From contig JACRMO010000104.1 of assembly GCA_016214925.1 (NCBI GenBank), positions 1 through 6,328 on the forward strand: a DNA stretch of 6,328 nucleotides, written 5' to 3'. The notes under the pieces were generated by a model that saw only the letters and a list, made by a program, of their open reading frames with translations, was not told where the DNA came from and searched no databases. The position numbers were made by a program, and so were the translations under genes. This DNA is from Gammaproteobacteria bacterium (GTDB lineage: Bacteria; Pseudomonadota; Gammaproteobacteria; Thiohalobacterales; Thiohalobacteraceae). How positions within the stretch are numbered: the first letter of the stretch is position 1; each line of letters begins with the position of its first letter. Positions 5,692 through 6,328 of the stretch are shown piece by piece.

Positions 5692-6328
5692 GTGCGTGGA
5701 TGCACAGGCAAGTGGGCAGGATTCTTTACAGGGGGATTGCTGATGTTACTGGCGGCGTTCACCGCGCAAGCGGCGAAGCTCGAGACGCTGATCATGCCTG
5801 GCGAGGTTATTGCCGGGCATGCCGAGTATGAATCCGAGTGCGCGCGCTGCCATGAACGTTTCAGTAAAACCGATCAGAGGAAGTTGTGTCTGGATTGCCA
5901 CAAGGACGTGCGCAAGGATCTGGAATCGAAGCTGGGTTTTCATGGCCGCACGGCCGGACTGGCCGAACAGGAATGCAAAAGCTGTCATACCGATCACAAG
6001 GGTCGGGATGCGGATATCGTGAAGCTCAACCGCGACAGTTTCGACCATCGGACCACCGATTTCGCTCTCAAGGGTGCGCACGGCGGCTTGAGTTGCACCA
6101 GTTGTCATGCGCAGGACAAACCCTTCCGGGCCGCGCCCTCCGCGTGCGTCGATTGCCACCGCGAGGACGATCCGCACAAGCAACGACTCGGCAAGCAATG
6201 CGCCGACTGTCATGCCGAAACGACCTGGAAGAACACCAAGTGCGATCATGCCAAGGCCGAGTTCGCCCTCAAGGGCGCGCACCGCGACGTCACCTGCGGC
6301 GCCTGCCACCCCAATCAGCGTTACGAGA
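5692..6328 (+). CDS. Periplasmic multihaem cytochrome c, cytochrome c3-like (N-terminal part)
   Basis: The protein is a periplasmic electron carrier with covalently bound haems, likely the partner of the membrane cytochrome b encoded 12 bp upstream. The window holds 212 codons, and the frame is still open at the right edge. Seven CXXCH sites occur at residues 50, 66, 95, 135, 152, 170 and 202 (CARCH, CLDCH, CKSCH, CTSCH, CVDCH, CADCH, CGACH). Eight other histidines (H43, H84, H102, H119, H130, H162, H186, H197) could serve as distal ligands, consistent with bis-His haems. A signal peptide is visible: hydrophobic core about 9-25, AQA-A cleavage near 28. GTG 5692 was chosen because GAGGGGGCGGA, overlapping the upstream stop, is a good ribosome-binding site. 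ATG 5743 also has a purine-rich site but would leave a signal peptide with no basic N-region. Maturation would need the Ccm system, not in this window. Function beyond electron transfer is unknown. Confidence 0.93.
   Translation, partial: MRGCTGKWAGFFTGGLLMLLAAFTAQAAKLETLIMPGEVIAGHAEYESECARCHERFSKTDQRKLCLDCHKDVRKDLESKLGFHGRTAGLAEQECKSCHTDHKGRDADIVKLNRDSFDHRTTDFALKGAHGGLSCTSCHAQDKPFRAAPSACVDCHREDDPHKQRLGKQCADCHAETTWKNTKCDHAKAEFALKGAHRDVTCGACHPNQRYE
6040..6309 (+). repeat. Internal duplicated haem module in the cytochrome c
   Basis: Residues 117-139 (6040-6108) and 184-206 (6241-6309) are copies of one module: aromatic/Cys-D-H, then FALKGAH, then C-x2-CH, offset by 67 codons (201 bp). The FALKGAH codons are nearly identical in DNA, which supports internal duplication of a haem-binding unit, common in cytochrome c3-like proteins. 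Confidence 0.75.

Noticed and set aside
5743..5745. ATG 5743 as start of the cytochrome c
   Set aside because: It has a purine-rich upstream site, but it would cut the signal peptide to about 11 residues with no basic N-region; GTG 5692 gives a full signal peptide and its own strong ribosome-binding site.
5746..6309. 187-codon open frame on the minus strand
   Set aside because: Antisense to the seven CXXCH motifs of the cytochrome c; open only because of the codon bias of the real gene.

Overview
The window reads as a chromosomal segment from a fairly GC-rich proteobacterium, most likely a gammaproteobacterium. This rests on the tmk-holB pair, the E. coli-like (type II) thymidylate kinase, the sigma70-like promoter elements and the multiheme c-type cytochrome. 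Species cannot be named from the sequence. No rRNA, tRNA, CRISPR array, insertion sequence or integrase was seen.

Layout: a 339-369 bp divergent control region (about 4384-4752) separates two transcription units. Leftward (minus strand) run a membrane-anchored ferredoxin/flavin NAD(P)H-type oxidoreductase (3061-4383), an exported Sel1/ankyrin-repeat protein overlapping its end by 14 bp (1221-3074), thymidylate kinase tmk (498-1118), and the first 157 codons of holB, DNA polymerase III delta' (1-472, continuing off the left edge). Rightward run a five-helix membrane protein with two H-x13-H helices, read as a di-heme b-type cytochrome (4753-5679), and 12 bp later the first 212 codons of a periplasmic cytochrome with seven CXXCH haem sites so far (5692-6328, continuing off the right edge).

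How the genes may work together: topology by the positive-inside rule puts the flavin/Fe-S domains in the cytoplasm, the two b haems stacked across the membrane, and the c haems in the periplasm. This suggests a transmembrane electron conduit: NAD(P)H -> FAD -> [Fe-S] -> inner haem b -> outer haem b -> heptahaem-or-larger cytochrome c -> unknown acceptor (or the reverse direction). This is inference from domain content and gene order; no substrate is indicated. The flavin protein appears to be a circular permutation of the thioredoxin-reductase fold and lacks the CxxC disulfide, so it is unlikely to be a thiol reductase.

The control region holds overlapping divergent -10 boxes, a near-perfect CRP/Vfr-type palindrome over the rightward -35, and a roughly 256-nt leader that contains a 43-codon ORF with a good ribosome-binding site and a hairpin. 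The leftward unit is odd in placing tmk-holB, normally in a DNA-metabolism neighbourhood, downstream of a redox gene and an exported repeat protein.
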